Origin: Mesostigma viride
Taxonomy: Eukaryota > Streptophyta > Mesostigmatophyceae > Mesostigmatales > Mesostigmataceae
NCBI GenBank assembly: GCA_009746045.1
Contig: RPFO01000078.1
Location: forward strand, 639,016 to 703,015
Length of the DNA stretch: 64,000 bases
Direction: 5' to 3'
The notes under the pieces are model-generated. The model was not told the DNA's origin. It did no database searches and saw only the letters and a program-made list of their open reading frames with translations. Numbering within the stretch: position 1 is the stretch's first letter; each line of letters begins with the position of its first letter. Both the position numbers and the translations under genes were made by a program. This document shows, piece after piece, positions 19,042 to 31,400 of this stretch.

Positions 19042-20528
19042 TTAGTCTAAGTCTCCCGCCTATAGCCTAAGTGGACACGTGTCAGTGCTCACCGCCAGCT
19101 GCCACCCCATTGGGCCGGTACCGGGACGGTAGTAGAGCAGTCGTGGCATTAATTAATTAATTAATTAATTAGACTCGTGCTCCCGTTGGGGAGTCACGGA
19201 GCATTAACCCCGATGGATGGATGGGCATGGGTGCAAACAGTCCTACCGGTCTAAGCTATCTACATCAGCTACCTAGCTAGGACATCTATTATCTAACAGT
19301 GCATTACTAACTACAACATCTATCTATACAGCACTGGCGTGCCTCCCACGGGGTTGCACACGCGGGCGCTTCCCCACAGGGGGGGGCTCGTTGTCCTCTA
19401 TGACCTGGGCCCACTTGGCCTTGTCCATCATCTTCTTCCGAATCACGGAGAGGCCTAGGCCCCCCATGTCCTCTGCTAGCTGTTCTTTGAAGGTGCGGGC
19501 CTTGCGGCGTCTAGCATCACTGGGCCCGGCCCACGTCAGGAGGTGCCGGCCAGGCTGAGCTGGTCGCAGTCCTGCGCGGGGGCCACGTGAGGTGTCTATA
19601 CCTGGTTGGTGCGAGCTAAGTGCCCTACTAGCTGCAGGCGCCGCTGCTTAATGGTGCTGGTGATATATGGCATGCCCTGGTACAGGTCCTCATTGCGGAC
19701 ATGAGCAGCATATCCTACTCTGAAAAAGGAACACAGCATGTTGGTGACCGCGCCGTCCAACTCAGGCGGGCCAGCTAGTCGGCGGTGAGGGTCCACGTCT
19801 CGGCCCCATACGTGAGAACAGGAAGGACGAGGACCTTGAACAGGTCCTATCTCTCGATCTTGCCCAGGGGCTTGCGCCACAGGGCCCGGTAATGGCGTAG
19901 AGCGTGCTAGGCGAGGGAGATGCGATGGTCCACATCAACCTCGCAGCTGGGGAGCAGGCTGCCGAGCAGCTTGACGCGGTCCCGATACAGGACTCGAGAG
20001 CCGTCGAGGAGAAAGAGGGGTGGCGGTGAGTGGGTGAGCCCAACCGCCAGGGCCTCTGTCTTCTTGCTGACCTCAAGCCCCACTGCTCGGGCCTCGATAG
20101 CCAGGCAGTCAAGCCATGTATGCACGTGCCCAGTGTCCTCGAAGAGGGTGGTGTCGTCTTCGTAGATGATGTCTGCCAGCCGAATCTACGTTTCGGTCGT
20201 TTCCGCTCTGCCATGCCAGAAGTGGTTAGCAACCAGGCTGAAGTCGTGGCATGGACACGTGGCTATACTCAGTATGTGATGAGCCGGTACCTCAGTACCG
20301 GGACTGTAGTTGTCATGTTAGGACTGACCAGATCAGGTCAATGTAACTGATAGGCTAGTCCGTCCATGATCATCAAGTTAGTGTTAACTTACGCAAAGTC
20401 TGGCCAGCCGTCACAGACGTCTGGCCAACAGTATATGTGCCATTCTATCATAATGCCAAGGTGTCTCGTCGTCCACACACACGCCATTCGGCATTGTCCG
20501 AGCATTCCAGCTCTAGGCAACCACTAAC
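19041..20528 (+). repeat. Gag-family terminal repeat, copy 1, split by a LINE
   Basis: 19041-19149 plus 20253-20528 form one repeat of about 385 bp, starting with TTAGTCTAAGTCTCC and ending CCACTAAC. Near copies are at 28096-28484 and 34672-35046. It contains a perfect hairpin CCGGTAC-CTCA-GTACCGG. The ends are GTTAGT/ACTAAC, not TG/CA (this copy starts ATTAGT). The Gag-like ORF starts about 95 bp after it, as after a 5' LTR. Confidence 0.75.
19150..20241 (-). mobile_element. 5'-truncated LINE inserted in the terminal repeat
   Basis: A 1,092-bp insertion with a perfect 11-bp duplication AGTCGTGGCAT (19139-19149 and 20242-20252). On the minus strand it ends in a (TAAT)n tail at 19150-19172. 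Broken minus-strand frames carry the last third of a non-LTR reverse transcriptase: DDTTLFEDTGHVHTWL, then GLEVSKKTEAL, RVKLLGSLLP, PVLTYGAETWTLT and QRRLQLVGHLART. These are the segment after the catalytic YxDD, the GLxxxxxKTE motif and the thumb/Cys region. Several frame slips are present. LINEs copy their RNA directly at a nicked target, which explains the tail and truncation. The clade is not determined. Confidence 0.85.
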
Positions 20529-20621
20529 TTGCATTAAAAAAAACCCCGAAAGGAACGTGTTTACGACGAGCTAACCGAAACGTTCATTACCAAACCCATT
20601 TTTCACTCTATTTTTCCAAAA

Positions 20622-21374
20622 ATGTCGTCTAACATGCACCAACAACAACAAGGGCAAGGCTCTGATGGGAGCCAAGAGCTCTAGCTCTCCGACGTCCTCC
20701 TTATCGGGGACGTCCGATTCGGAGCTCGCGTTGCAGCGAGAGATCGAGCGAGAGGCTCGTAGCTTTGACAGGTCCATGGAGGCCGGCCCCTCCACTTCGG
20801 GGACATCGTCCTCGGGACATTGGTCGGATGGGTCGTACAGCAGTGTGGTCCTCCGCGTGCCCCTGTATCCTCAGAGGAGGGGGTCTACGCGCCTGTGGCG
20901 AACAGGCCGCGGGGACTGCCATATGCCCCGACAGCACCAACGGCGGGGGCGGGACCGTCGGAAGCTCCAGCGGACTCAGAGTCCATGGAGTTATATGGCA
21001 TGCAGCCTGGCTCCTCGGCGGAGGAGCAGGAGGATGCTCGCTCGCGTCAGGTGGCAGCTGACGCATGGCTCGCTCGGGCGATGGCCGAGCGTGAGGAACG
21101 CGAGGCGCGTCGGGCGGACACGCATGCTCGTGCGCGCGCCCAGCAGAGGGCGGTCATGCAGAGAACGTGCCTCGTGCCCTGTCTCGCAGTGGGGTTGCTT
21201 ATGGCGAGGAGCAGTACGAGGTGGTGAGGCGTGGTGATCTTGCTTGTTTCCAGAATCTGCGTCGGTCACGTGAGCCGACAGTGCACCTCGGCGTGCACCA
21301 GGAGTCAGTGAGTACTCCTTGACTGGCCCGTCGGGGGCGTCAGCAGAGGATGAGATCCTCATGATCCCGGCGAT
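20622..21374 (+). pseudogene. Gag-like protein, copy 1, N-terminal part
   Basis: The ATG at 20622 starts MSSN but a small insertion shifts the frame within 40 bases. The coding similarity continues in other frames (MGAKSSSSPTSSLSGTSD and so on). This is the Ser-rich N-terminus and start of the charged coiled coil of the protein seen more fully at 29131-31014. The piece stops at 21374, where a transposon with CACAAC ends is inserted, and continues at 27169. It is nearly identical to the corresponding minus-strand sequence at 33735-34481, so these two copies are closer to each other than to the plus copy at 28.6 kb. Confidence 0.7.
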
Positions 21375-21574
21375 CACAACAGTACGAGCCGCGCCAAAGT
21401 CCGACCTCGTAAGCGGTACCCGAAAAGTGGCGCCAAATGCAAATTTTGGTGTGCGCGTGCACGACGGTGACCGAATTCCGGGCGACAGGCATGGCGGTCT
21501 GGCAGGCGATGTTGAGCGCGTAAAAAAGCATTATCAAGGCTGAAATTTAACGCTCATCCTCCTAAGGAGTTATT

Positions 21575-24250
21575 TGGTCCACCAGTATTTTTTTTCGGCA
21601 GAAAATTTGCGGAATCGAACAGCATATTGCGTCATTCACAGGTGGGTGCCTGTTTGGTCGCAGATTTTCTCTCGACCCCACCTGATTGCAGCAAAAAAAT
21701 TTCCCGATGAAGTGCGCCCTAAGATCGAGTTTATGATCATAAACGACGCATTTTTTAATTCTAAAGACTTTGACCGAACGACTTTTTTCAGTACCGCTGC
21801 AATTTTTTTTTTCCCGAGCTACCGCATATTTCCAACCAATTTCAAGGCTGCGTCAGGCTTGGCAAACCGATAATCCACATATATTCGCGTTTGCCCCAAA
21901 CGTCATGTCGAATGCAGGATTTCTTGGCACTAACGACGCCCACGGCGTCGGGGTTGTTATTAACCTCCCGACATGCACAACCTGCATGCCAGCAGGTGCA
22001 TGCCGCAACGAATTTCTGCTGCGGGGTGTGCGAAACAGACCTCAAATGCAAGAGAGTCATGGTTGTCGACTAGCGGTACGTTCTCATATTCATATCTAGG
22101 TGCCAATTTACTCCTTGACGAAGCCCTTGCCTTTCGTGGATGAATGTTGTAACAGTTCCCCGTCTCCGGAGTCCCTTTGTGTCATCGTACTCCTATTTTA
22201 CGGGAAGTGCGCCATTCAGCGAGCGACGGTTTGATGGCGAGCTGTTTCCTCACACGAGCGATGTGCAGCCTAGTTTAGAGACTAGGGATATCAAGAAGCA
22301 ATTCTTCACACGGATGTTAGGGAGAGGCCGTGCTGGGTTGCGTGCAAGCTATTGCCGGCTGGCTGGCCATTGCCGCCGATGACAACATTGATGTCGACGC
22401 AGTCAAGGCTATGGATAACAAAGCTGCTGCTTTGTTATATATGGTTGTGCGTGGTACAAAATATGGGCAGTTTTCTTGCATGGCATGGTTGACCCTTAAG
22501 GGGCAAAGAAATGAAAGAATGTTGATGGCAACCCCAGAGTTATGGGTGGCCTCCTTTAACGGTTGACGGCAGCGCATGCTTTGATGAGTCCATCCAACCC
22601 ATTGCATACGTGCACGCCATTCCTCTTACGCATCAACAAAGCATCTACCCTGACGCATGTGTAGGACATGCCTGTACATGAAAACTATTCATCATGGTTT
22701 GTGGAGCGGGTGTGATGCCATGAGAGCAGGGAGAGAGTCGATTGCTGGGCTAGGTCTGCTACCTGTGCTGCGGCCACATGGCGGCCTAGTGCACATGATG
22801 CCTTCCATGCCAGCACCCAAGCTGCCTCCATCACCCACGGTGACACCATGACTGATGAGCCGAGGGCGTCATCATGGACGCCAACGTTCATGCAGTTCAG
22901 GCTGTGCGTGCTGGCGAAGGGCACGGGTAAATGAGCCAGTTACTACGCACGCTGCCACCAGCGCCAATGAAGAAACCCAAAACCTGCCCTTCAGATACTA
23001 AGGTATGTGCAACTTGGTTTCTCATTTCTTGTGGCCTACCAGCAACTCCTGATTTTCCTATGATGCATGTTGGCAGAATTTGGCGACGTTATGGCAGAGG
23101 GCATGGCCATACATCCCCAATGCCAGCGGTGCAAGGGTTGGATTGCCAAGAGAACCACACACACATGCACATGCTCAACGCCTCTTACTCCAAGGCCACT
23201 GCCACTCACCCAGAAAGACAGGCACACATACGAACCATTGCTGAGATGCAAGCCAGACTTCGGGTCCTTACGGCAATGAGAGATGGGATGAGGCACGACC
23301 TAGTTTGACAGTTTAGCTGAGGAAGTGCAGTAGTTGGGACTTGGGAGACAGTCAAGGATGGCTGGGAGAAGCATGGCACAAGCTACAAGGATGACTGACA
23401 GTTGGCAAGCGCAAGGGCAAGGGCAAGGGCAAGAGCAAGACCACAATGAGAAAGGGATATGGAGAGTTGGCCTCATGCAGCATGCGTTAATGTGGACTGT
23501 GGTACGCCTGTGGCCAGGGAGCTGACTGATATTGTGCAATGGTCACTTCATGCTAGGTATGATAGTGGCCAAGTTTATTTAGTTGCTTAGGGCAAACCTT
23601 GAGGCAGCAACAGGGGGATTTGTCAGTGGCTACTTCATCAATGCCACCATGCTGGCTGAGGAGTTGGACGTCCAACATGGAAGCTGCGTGGCCAGCAAGG
23701 CAGGCCCAGGCTGAGAGTCTAGGCAGGAGCATGAGGTATGCAAGTTGAGGAATGGGGGATGAGGTGTGACAAGGTCAGGTAGGCCTTGTCAAGGGATATA
23801 CCACTACTTACACTTAGCGACGCCACAACAATGGTGCGCAAACGCATCGTCGCCATGCCGCCTGCCGAGTGACTTTCAACCCTCACGGCTGGTACGTGAT
23901 GATTGCTGCATATCCAGGTTGGGTTTAGGTCTACTTTGCATGCTGTGGGTGTAGAATAGACCTTCTAGCCCCTGTGACAGCTGCGAGTGGTATTTTCAGC
24001 AAGCCCCTCAATAGGAATCGCCTCAGCTTGGCCACTTGGGCATATAGCCAGCTGGGTCCAGCCAATGTTTAGATGAACAAAATTTTATTTGTATGTCACA
24101 AAAGTCGTAAATATTACATAATGGATGAAAGGATTTTATAGTTAGCAAGCGGCCATATAAATGGGAGTTTACCATATTTCACTTAGGAGGTTTGCTCAAT
24201 CAGTGAGCGTCTTAGAAGCGAAACTGACATGTATTGCATGTATTACTCAA
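21575..24250. other. Left two-thirds of the CACAAC element, no recognised gene
   Basis: Only short frames are present. Best exon-like candidates: a 78-residue frame at 22330-22566 (AIAGWLAIAADDNIDVDAVKAM) and pieces at 22931-23308 with a plausible GT-AG intron (donor near 23003, acceptor near 23075). One reading near 23067-23160 has a CQRCKGW motif. None matches a transposase I know. Confidence 0.25.
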
Positions 24251-24251
24251 C

Positions 24252-24945
24252 CAAATGACACCTGATTGACCTGGATTTTTGTGCATTGTCCAAACTAGCG
24301 ATTTTAAGCCTGCCTGCAAAGTTCCAGCCTCAACTGAGCACACCTTCTATGAAAACTGCAATGAGTTGTGGTGAGAATGGCGAAAATCGCGCAATTTTGG
24401 TAACATTTGCTGACAAACTGCCATCAAATGATACCTGGTTGACCTGGATTTTTGTGCATTGGCTAAACTAGCGATTTTAAGTCTGCCTGCAAATTTCCAG
24501 TCTCAATTGTTCACAACTTCTATGAAAACTGCTATGAACTGTGGCGAAAAAGGCGAAAATCGCGCAATTTTGGTAACATTTGCTGACAAACTGCCATCAA
24601 ATGACACCTGGTTGACCTGGATTTTTGTGCATTGGCTAAACTAGCAATTTCAAGTCTGCCTGCAAATTTCCAGCCTCAATTGTTCACACCTTGTATGGAA
24701 ACTGCAATGAATGGTGGTGAAAAAGGTGAAAAACGTGCGTTTTTGCTAGCATTTGTCAGCAAAATGTCACCAAACGAAGTGTTAAGGACCTGAATTTTTT
24801 CACAATGTCTAAAAAATGATGTTAAGCATGCATGCAGAGATCCAGCCTCAGCTGGGCACAACTTGTATGGAAACTGCAACATTATGTGGTGAAAAACGTG
24901 AAAAACGCGCGTTTTTGCTAGCATTTGGTGGCAGTTTGTCACTAA
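24252..24945. repeat. 173-bp tandem repeat, four copies
   Basis: Units start at about 24252, 24425, 24598 and 24772, each opening with CAAATG or CAAACG after a ...CTGCCAT or ...ATGTCAC end. The first three are close copies and the fourth is diverged. Conserved blocks include TGACCTGGATTTTTGTGCATTG and GAAAATCGCGCAATTTTGG. No coding function. Confidence 0.85.
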
Positions 24946-25133
24946 ACGGGGTCAGATGACCATGGGACCTGGTGCACAGTTGGTAGTCATGAGCATCAGT
25001 CTCCTTGCAAGCAGCCAGGCCAGGAGCTCTTCATTTGCATGTTATACGGGCTATGTTTATTATAAAACCTGAAATTTTGCTAAAAATAGATGTGCCAAAA
25101 ATAGACCAACCGAGGTCAAAAAAATCTGGAAAG

Positions 25134-27058
25134 TTCAATTCATGTCCCACGTAGCTCCCACAAAAACCAGCATCTTCATTAAAACAATAAGTGGAAGCAT
25201 ACATGTGACACTAATTGACATGCCCGGAGGCACGCGGACACGGGTGGGTGGGTGGGGAGCAAAGAAAGAGGCCGACAAAACCAGCCAGAGCGGCTTTTAG
25301 TCGCAAAACCTCCCTTATCCCTAGCTAACTGACGTCATTAAACCCTTATGTTTAGTGGATGCTAGTAAGACGCTAACCGTACAAACCGGGGGTAGAATAT
25401 CCCGAATCTGCACGGCTAGTATTAAATAATGCGTATGTTGTTCTTTTCAGGGGCACTGCACCTCACGCCCCGTTCCGCCCGGGTATAATCAACCCAAGCG
25501 CGGAACGCACATTTTATTTAATTCATTTTTCAACCATGCACTATATTGCATCTACTAATCACAAAAGCTCTAGCCAAACAGCTACGAGTAAACACTACGA
25601 CCTATAAGCCGCTCATCCAGCGGCCTCTTGTTCCCGCATTCACGTATAGAAGAAACTCCGTTCAAAGAACCCCGATTCATGTCCCACGTAGCTCCCACAA
25701 AAACCAGCATCTTCATTAAAACAATAAGTGGAAGCATACATGTGACACTAATTGACATGCCCGGAGGCACGCCGTTCAAGGCCCTTCATGAAGTACGTTG
25801 CCCAATCACCCCCGCCCTGGCTTTCCCTTGAAGCCGCACTCCACCTTGCTCGTTGTCACAAGTGACCGCCCTGCCGCAAAACGGGAGCCCCCCACATCGG
25901 GAGGCGTGTGCCCGGCGGCTGTGGATGCATGGCCAGGCCCAAAAAGGCCCAGCGCATTTGCACTGCGATTGCGCACGGCCAGCCTATCATGACCCCTCTC
26001 GGGGCCCCGAGTCGGTACCGCTATGGCCGTCTCCCCATAGACCCGGGGTGCTTCGAGAAAAAACGTGGACCTAGCCCAGGCCCCGCCAGCCCGGATGCCC
26101 GAGGCCACAGCCCCAGGCACCTGGCTGAACGAGAGTCCGTTCAGCCAAGACCGCATTCCCCCCCGAGGTTTCTATGCGTGGGGAAAAAATTTCTAGCTTA
26201 GGCGCTTTTCCCATCGCCGTCCCCAGCCCCAACCACCCCCCCTCGGCGGAAGGCAATTGCAAAGTTTGCTGGCCAGCAGCAATTTCCGAAGAAAAAGCCG
26301 CAGGCCGCGGACCGAGACACGGGTCGCCAGTGCCAGCCATCCGGCTCCAACCCGGGGTGCAAGCATCCCCAGGTACGGAGCACCAGCTCGCGCACTGGGC
26401 CGACCAAGCGACAGTTGAGCACCTGTCACGGCATCCGGCCACCAAAGACCCCAAGCTGGGGAAAAGGTGCGGACCGGAGGTAATCATTTTCTTTTCTTTT
26501 AGTTAACCGAGCGAGGAACTACGCCTGGCCGGTTAACAACTGGAAGTCTCACCACTGGCCAAGTGGCCAGTGCAACCAGTGCTTTTGGGATTTTGCTCCG
26601 CAGCACCCATAGCTGCGGCTGCCGCCGCAACGACAACGAGCAAAGAAAGAGGCCGACAAAACCAGCCAGAGCGGCTTTTAGTCGCAAAACCTCCCTTATC
26701 CCTAGCTAACTGACGTCATTAAACCCTTATGTTTAGTGGATGCTAGTAAGACGCTAACCGTACAAACCGGGGGTAGAATATCCCGAATCTGCACGGCTAG
26801 TATTAAATAATGCGTAGGTTGTTCTTTTCAGGGGCACTGCACCTCACGCCCCGTTCCGCCCGGGTATAATCAACCCAAGCGCGGAACGCACATTTTATTT
26901 AATTCATTTTTCAACCATGCACTATATTGCATCTACTAATCACAAAAGCTCTAGCCAAACAGCTACGAGTAAACACTACGACCTATAAGCCGCTCATCCA
27001 GCGGCCTCTTGTTCCCGCATTCACGTATAGAAGAAACTCCGTTCAAAGAACCCCGATT
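25134..27058. repeat. Direct duplication P-Q / P'-Q' inside the CACAAC element
   Basis: Block P (about 25134-25232) recurs at 25675-25774, and block Q (about 25256-25678, 420 bp) recurs at 26637-27058 with one difference seen. In the left copy P and Q are only 24 bp apart; in the right copy 860 bp of GC-rich sequence separates them. A tandem duplication followed by deletion in the left copy explains this. The 860-bp part has frames in both strands but no recognised product. Confidence 0.8.
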
Positions 27059-27168
27059 CCTTCTATTGGTGTCCCAAACTGCTGCCTGCGCATATCTAGC
27101 ATGTTTGGACTTAATCTGCTCCATGTAGGGCTTATAAGGTAGGTTTTTGGCACTTTCATTCCGTTGTG

Positions 27169-28095
27169 ATGGTGGCGCGCGAGAAGGAGGCCAAGAAGCG
27201 AATGGAGGCTTTCACCACGGCAGACAAGGTTCGTCGGCAGGCGCGGAGGGCCGCGGCGGAGCAGAAGAAGGAGCGGGAGCAGGCGGAGCGCGAGCGGCAA
27301 GTGGCCTTGGCGGAGCGCATCAAGCTGAAGATGTCCATCACGCAGGTGCGCCGTGACAGGATGGCCCGCGAGCTTCGGGCCTGGAAGAAGGATCAGGCGT
27401 TGAAGCTGCAGGGGCTTGCTGAGATGGAGGCGCCTGGCAGGCGTGAGGCTGAGGAGCGTTACCAAAGGTCGCTGGCGCGCCGGAAGGCCAACCTGGGCAG
27501 GATGGAGGAACGCATGCTTAAGCAGAAGCGTCGCATGGTAAAGCACGCTCGCAAGACGGCAGTGCGGGGACCACTTGGGGAGGCGATAAGAGCCGAATTC
27601 GGCCTTGAGCCGGATGAGTACGTTTCAGCACAACAAATGTTTTATTACCTTTCCCAGCCTAAGAAGACGATTGTTAATCGTGATGGTTCAGCAGCACGCA
27701 CGCGCGTCCACTGCCAGCCAGGGGAGGCTGGCCCGTCCAACCTGGTAAACAGGGAAGACATTCTTGACCAGTTGAAGATGGCGCAAGCCATGCTCGAGAT
27801 GGATCACCCGCTGTCACCAGGGGAGCAGGGGGTACTGGCAACAACGGTGGCAAGGCTCGTAGCCTCGCTAAAGCGAGCCAGGAGAAGGGCTCAGGCTGAG
27901 GCGTGCACATCACCCCGCCCCAAGCGCAGGAGGGACGAGGGGGAGGATGGTGAAGGAAGGGGGGGCGACCAGGGCGGAGTAGGCCAAGGGGACCAGGAAT
28001 CTGCACACGGGCAGCGAGCGGGAGGAGAGCAGCAGCAGCAGCAACAGCAACAGCAGCAGCAGCAGCCGCCACCCGCAGGCACGACCACCACCAAA
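27169..28095 (+). pseudogene. Gag-like protein, copy 1, central part
   Basis: Resumes the ORF interrupted at 21374: MVAREKEAKKRMEAF, a long Arg/Glu/Ala coiled coil (about residues 1-130), then a helical section and a polyglutamine tract near 28030-28062. It stops at TTTTK, where the terminal repeat of the next copy begins (28096). It is very close to the minus-strand sequence at 32811-33750, as the N-terminal piece is to its counterpart. Confidence 0.75.
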
Positions 28096-28484
28096 GTTAG
28101 TCTAAGTCTCCCGCCAGTAGCCTAAGTGAACACGTGCCAGCACCGCCGGCACCCAATTGGGTACTGGGACGGTGCTGGACTAGAGCAGTCGTGGCATGGA
28201 CACGTGGCTATACTCAGTATGTGATGAGCCGGTACCTCAGTACCGGGACTGTAGTTGTCATGTTAGGACTGACTAGATCAGGTTGTAACTGATAGGCTAG
28301 TCCGTCCAGGATGAGTAAGTTAGGCTTAACTTACGCAAAGTCTGGTCAGCCGCAAGTGACGGCTGACCAGCGGTATATGTGCCACATTATCCTAATGCCA
28401 ACAAGGTGTCTCGTCGTTCACACACAAGCCATTTGGCATTGTCTGCGTGCACTGAGCTTTCCAGTTCTCTGTATGCTCACTAAC
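28096..28484 (+). repeat. Gag-family terminal repeat, copy 2
   Basis: 389 bp from GTTAGTCTAAG to CTCACTAAC. It cuts into copy 1 and precedes the Gag-like gene of copy 2 by about 90 bp. Confidence 0.75.
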
Positions 28485-31400
28485 TTGCATTAAAAAACAC
28501 CCCGAAAGGAACGTGTTTTTACGACGAGCGAACCGAAGCGTTCATTACAAACCCCATTTTACACTCTCTCCAAAAATGTCGTCGAACCCCAACAACAACA
28601 ACAAGGGTAAGGCTCCGATGGGAGCCAGGAGCTACAGCTCCCCGACGTCCTCCTCATCGGGGACGTCAGATTCGGAAATCGCTGCACAGCGAGAGATCGA
28701 GCGTGAGGCTCGCAGTTTTGACCAGTCCATGGAGGCTGATCCCTCGCCTTCGGGGACGTCGTCCTCGGGACACTGGTCTGAGGGGTCTAAGTTACAGCAG
28801 TGTCGTGCTTCGTGCCCCTGTATCCTCAGGGGAGGGGGTCCACGCCTGTGGTAAACAGGCCACGGGGTCCGCCATACGCCCCGACAGCTGCAGCGGCGGG
28901 GGCGGGACCGTCGGCACCTCCTGCGGACTCTGAGTCCATGGAGTTGTATGGTCTTCAGCCTGGCTCCTCGGGAGAGGAGCACGATGACGCGCGTTCGCGG
29001 CAGGACGAAGCCGCGCGTGGCTGCGGACGAAGGGCTCGCTCGGGCGATGGCCGAGCGTGAGGAGCGCGAGGTTCGCCGGGCGGACACGCACGCTCGGGCA
29101 CGCGCCTAGCAGCGGGCGGATGCCGAGAATGTGCGTCGTGCGTTGTTTCGCAGTGGTGTTGCTTCTGGTGAGGAGCGGTACGAGGTGATGCGGCGGGGGG
29201 ACCTTGCTTGTTTTAAAAGCCTACGTCGGTCCCGTGAGCCGACAGTGCACCTCGGTGTGCACCAAGAGTCTGAGTACTCCTTGACAGGCCCGTCGGGGGC
29301 GTCAGCAGAGGATGAGATCCTCATGACCCCGGCGATGGTGGCGCGAGAGAGGGAGGCCAAGAAACGCATGGAGACCTTCACAGCTGACAAGGTCCGTCGG
29401 CAGGCGCGGAGGGCCGCGGCGGAGGCGAAGAAGGAGCGGGAGCAGGCGGAGCGCGAGCGGCAGGTGGCTCTGGCGGAGCGCATTAAGCTCAAGATGTCCA
29501 TCACGCAGGTGCGCCGGGACCGGATGGCCCACGAGCTCAGGGCCTGGAAGAAGGCTCAGGCGATGAAGCTGCAGCGGCTCGCTGAGATGGAGGCGCCTGG
29601 CAGGCAGGAGGCGGAGGAGCGTTACCGACGCTCGCTGGGACAATGGGAAGCCAACGTGGGCAGGCTGGAGGAACGCATCCTGAAGCAATGGCGTCGCATG
29701 ATGAAGCATGCACGCAAGACAGCAGTGAGGGGTCCTCTTGGTGAAGCGGTAAGAGCCGAATTGGGCCTTGCGCCGGAGGAGGAGGTGTCTGCAAGCCAAA
29801 TGTTTTATTACCTTTCGCAACCAAAGAAGACCATTTTTAATCGTGATGGTACAGCTGCACGCACGCGTGCTTACCGCCAGCCCGGGGAAGCTGGCCCGTC
29901 CAACCTGTCAAACAGGGAGGACATTATTGACCAACTGCAATTGGCGCAAGCCATGCTTGAAGCGGATCATCCGCTGTCACCAGGCGAGCAGGGGGTGCTG
30001 GCAGACACGGTGGCCAGGTTGGTTGCATCGCTGAAGCCAGCCAAGAGACGGGCACAGGCTGAGGCATGTGCACCACACCCCAAGCGCAGGAGGGATGAGG
30101 GGGAGGATGGTGGAGAAAGGGGGGGCAACCAGGGCGGGGGAGGACACGCCGACCAAGAATCTGCACCAAGCCAGCGAGCGGGAGGGGAGCAGCAGCAGCA
30201 ACAGCAACAGCAGCAGCAGCAGCCACCCGAAGGAACGACCACAACCACTACCATGGCCTTGTGTAGGCCCAGGTTTGATCCCAAGAAGAAAGAGGATAAG
30301 CTAGTATTCCCGGGGCTGCCAGAGGGCCATACCCAGGATGAGGCTAGGGAGTGGTTGTTCAAGCTCTCACATGCTTATGCTAGTGATAACGTTCGTGACT
30401 GGTTTGCATCCCTGCGTGCCTCCACACCTATTCATCAATCTGCCAAGCCCATCCAACAGTTGGTACAATTGTATCAAAAACGTGCTAGCAGTGGGGTGGA
30501 TGTGGCAGAAAATGTTTTGTGGGCACAGTTCATGGTAGACCTACGTGCACTAGTCACCACGGGGAAGCACTTAGAAGTACTCAAGGGCTTCCAGTGGATA
30601 GAGGCGTACAAGGTCAACAAGCGTGACTATGTCAGTGACAATAAGAAGTATGTCATGTACATAGAGGGGGATGAGGAGCTTAAGAAGCTCAATGCGAAGT
30701 ACCTAGTGCACCTGTGGTTGCAAAAGGCAGAACTCGATCCTACCATGCTGTCAGTTATACTGGCAGGTCTGAAGGACAAGTGGGAGGATTTCAGGAAAGC
30801 CATGGCTTATGTGCAGCAGTGCCTAGAGCCATTTGCTGCTGCAGCCAAGGATGTCAAGGTGAAGCAGGTTAAGGGGGAGGAGGCCTCAGGTACGGGGCTC
30901 TCTAAAAAGCAGATGCAGTCGCTGGTGGCCCAGGTGAAGGCGGTATTAGGGGGGGATAAAAACAAAAACAATAAAAGTGGGGGAGGTGGAACCAAGGGGG
31001 GGGGGGAAGAATAATAACAACAGAAAACAAAAACCAAGTGGGGGAGCTAGCAAGCCAGCGGGTGCTAAGCCAGCAGGGGGGGATAGGAGGTTGCCTCATG
31101 ACCCCGCCAAGCATTGTGTTAGGTGCCTTTGTAAGGGGCACTTGATGATTGCTGGAAAGGCAAACCTGATTATGGCTCTGACGTGGATGTTTGTCCTGGT
31201 TGTTGGAAAACACGTCACCCCATTGCAGCAGGAGCGCGGTGCACGGCTCCAAGGCATAACAAAACCACGCCGGGGCGCTACAACCGCGCGGGGGCAGCAG
31301 ACCAGGGAGAGTCCTGTAAGCTACCCTCACCATTTTTCACAAATGGTTACCTGCTACCTTCTGTCTGCCAAGTGTTGCCTGAGTGTGAGGATGTGGACTG

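Larger units (their letters stand above)
21375..27168. mobile_element. 5.8-kb DNA-transposon-like insertion with CACAAC termini
   Basis: It interrupts the Gag-like ORF exactly between ...LMIPA and MVAREKEAKK. The left end reads CACAACAGTACGAG and the right end, reversed, CACAACGGAATGAA. Similarity continues to about base 32 (shared GCCAAA and ACCT blocks), giving an imperfect inverted repeat. AT is repeated at both edges (21373-21374 and 27169-27170). A CAC... terminus with a 2-3-bp duplication suggests the CACTA/EnSpm group, but no transposase is recognised inside. The element holds a 173-bp tandem array and a 420-bp direct duplication, so it is probably non-autonomous and much rearranged. 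Confidence 0.6.

Noticed and set aside
20271-20310. Hammerhead ribozyme in the terminal repeat
   Set aside because: The GATGA and stem are present, but the required CTGATGA and GAAA core bases are not. I kept only the conserved hairpin as a finding.
22851-22900. Second hammerhead-like CTGATGAG motif
   Set aside because: A stem can be drawn but no GAAA follows it.
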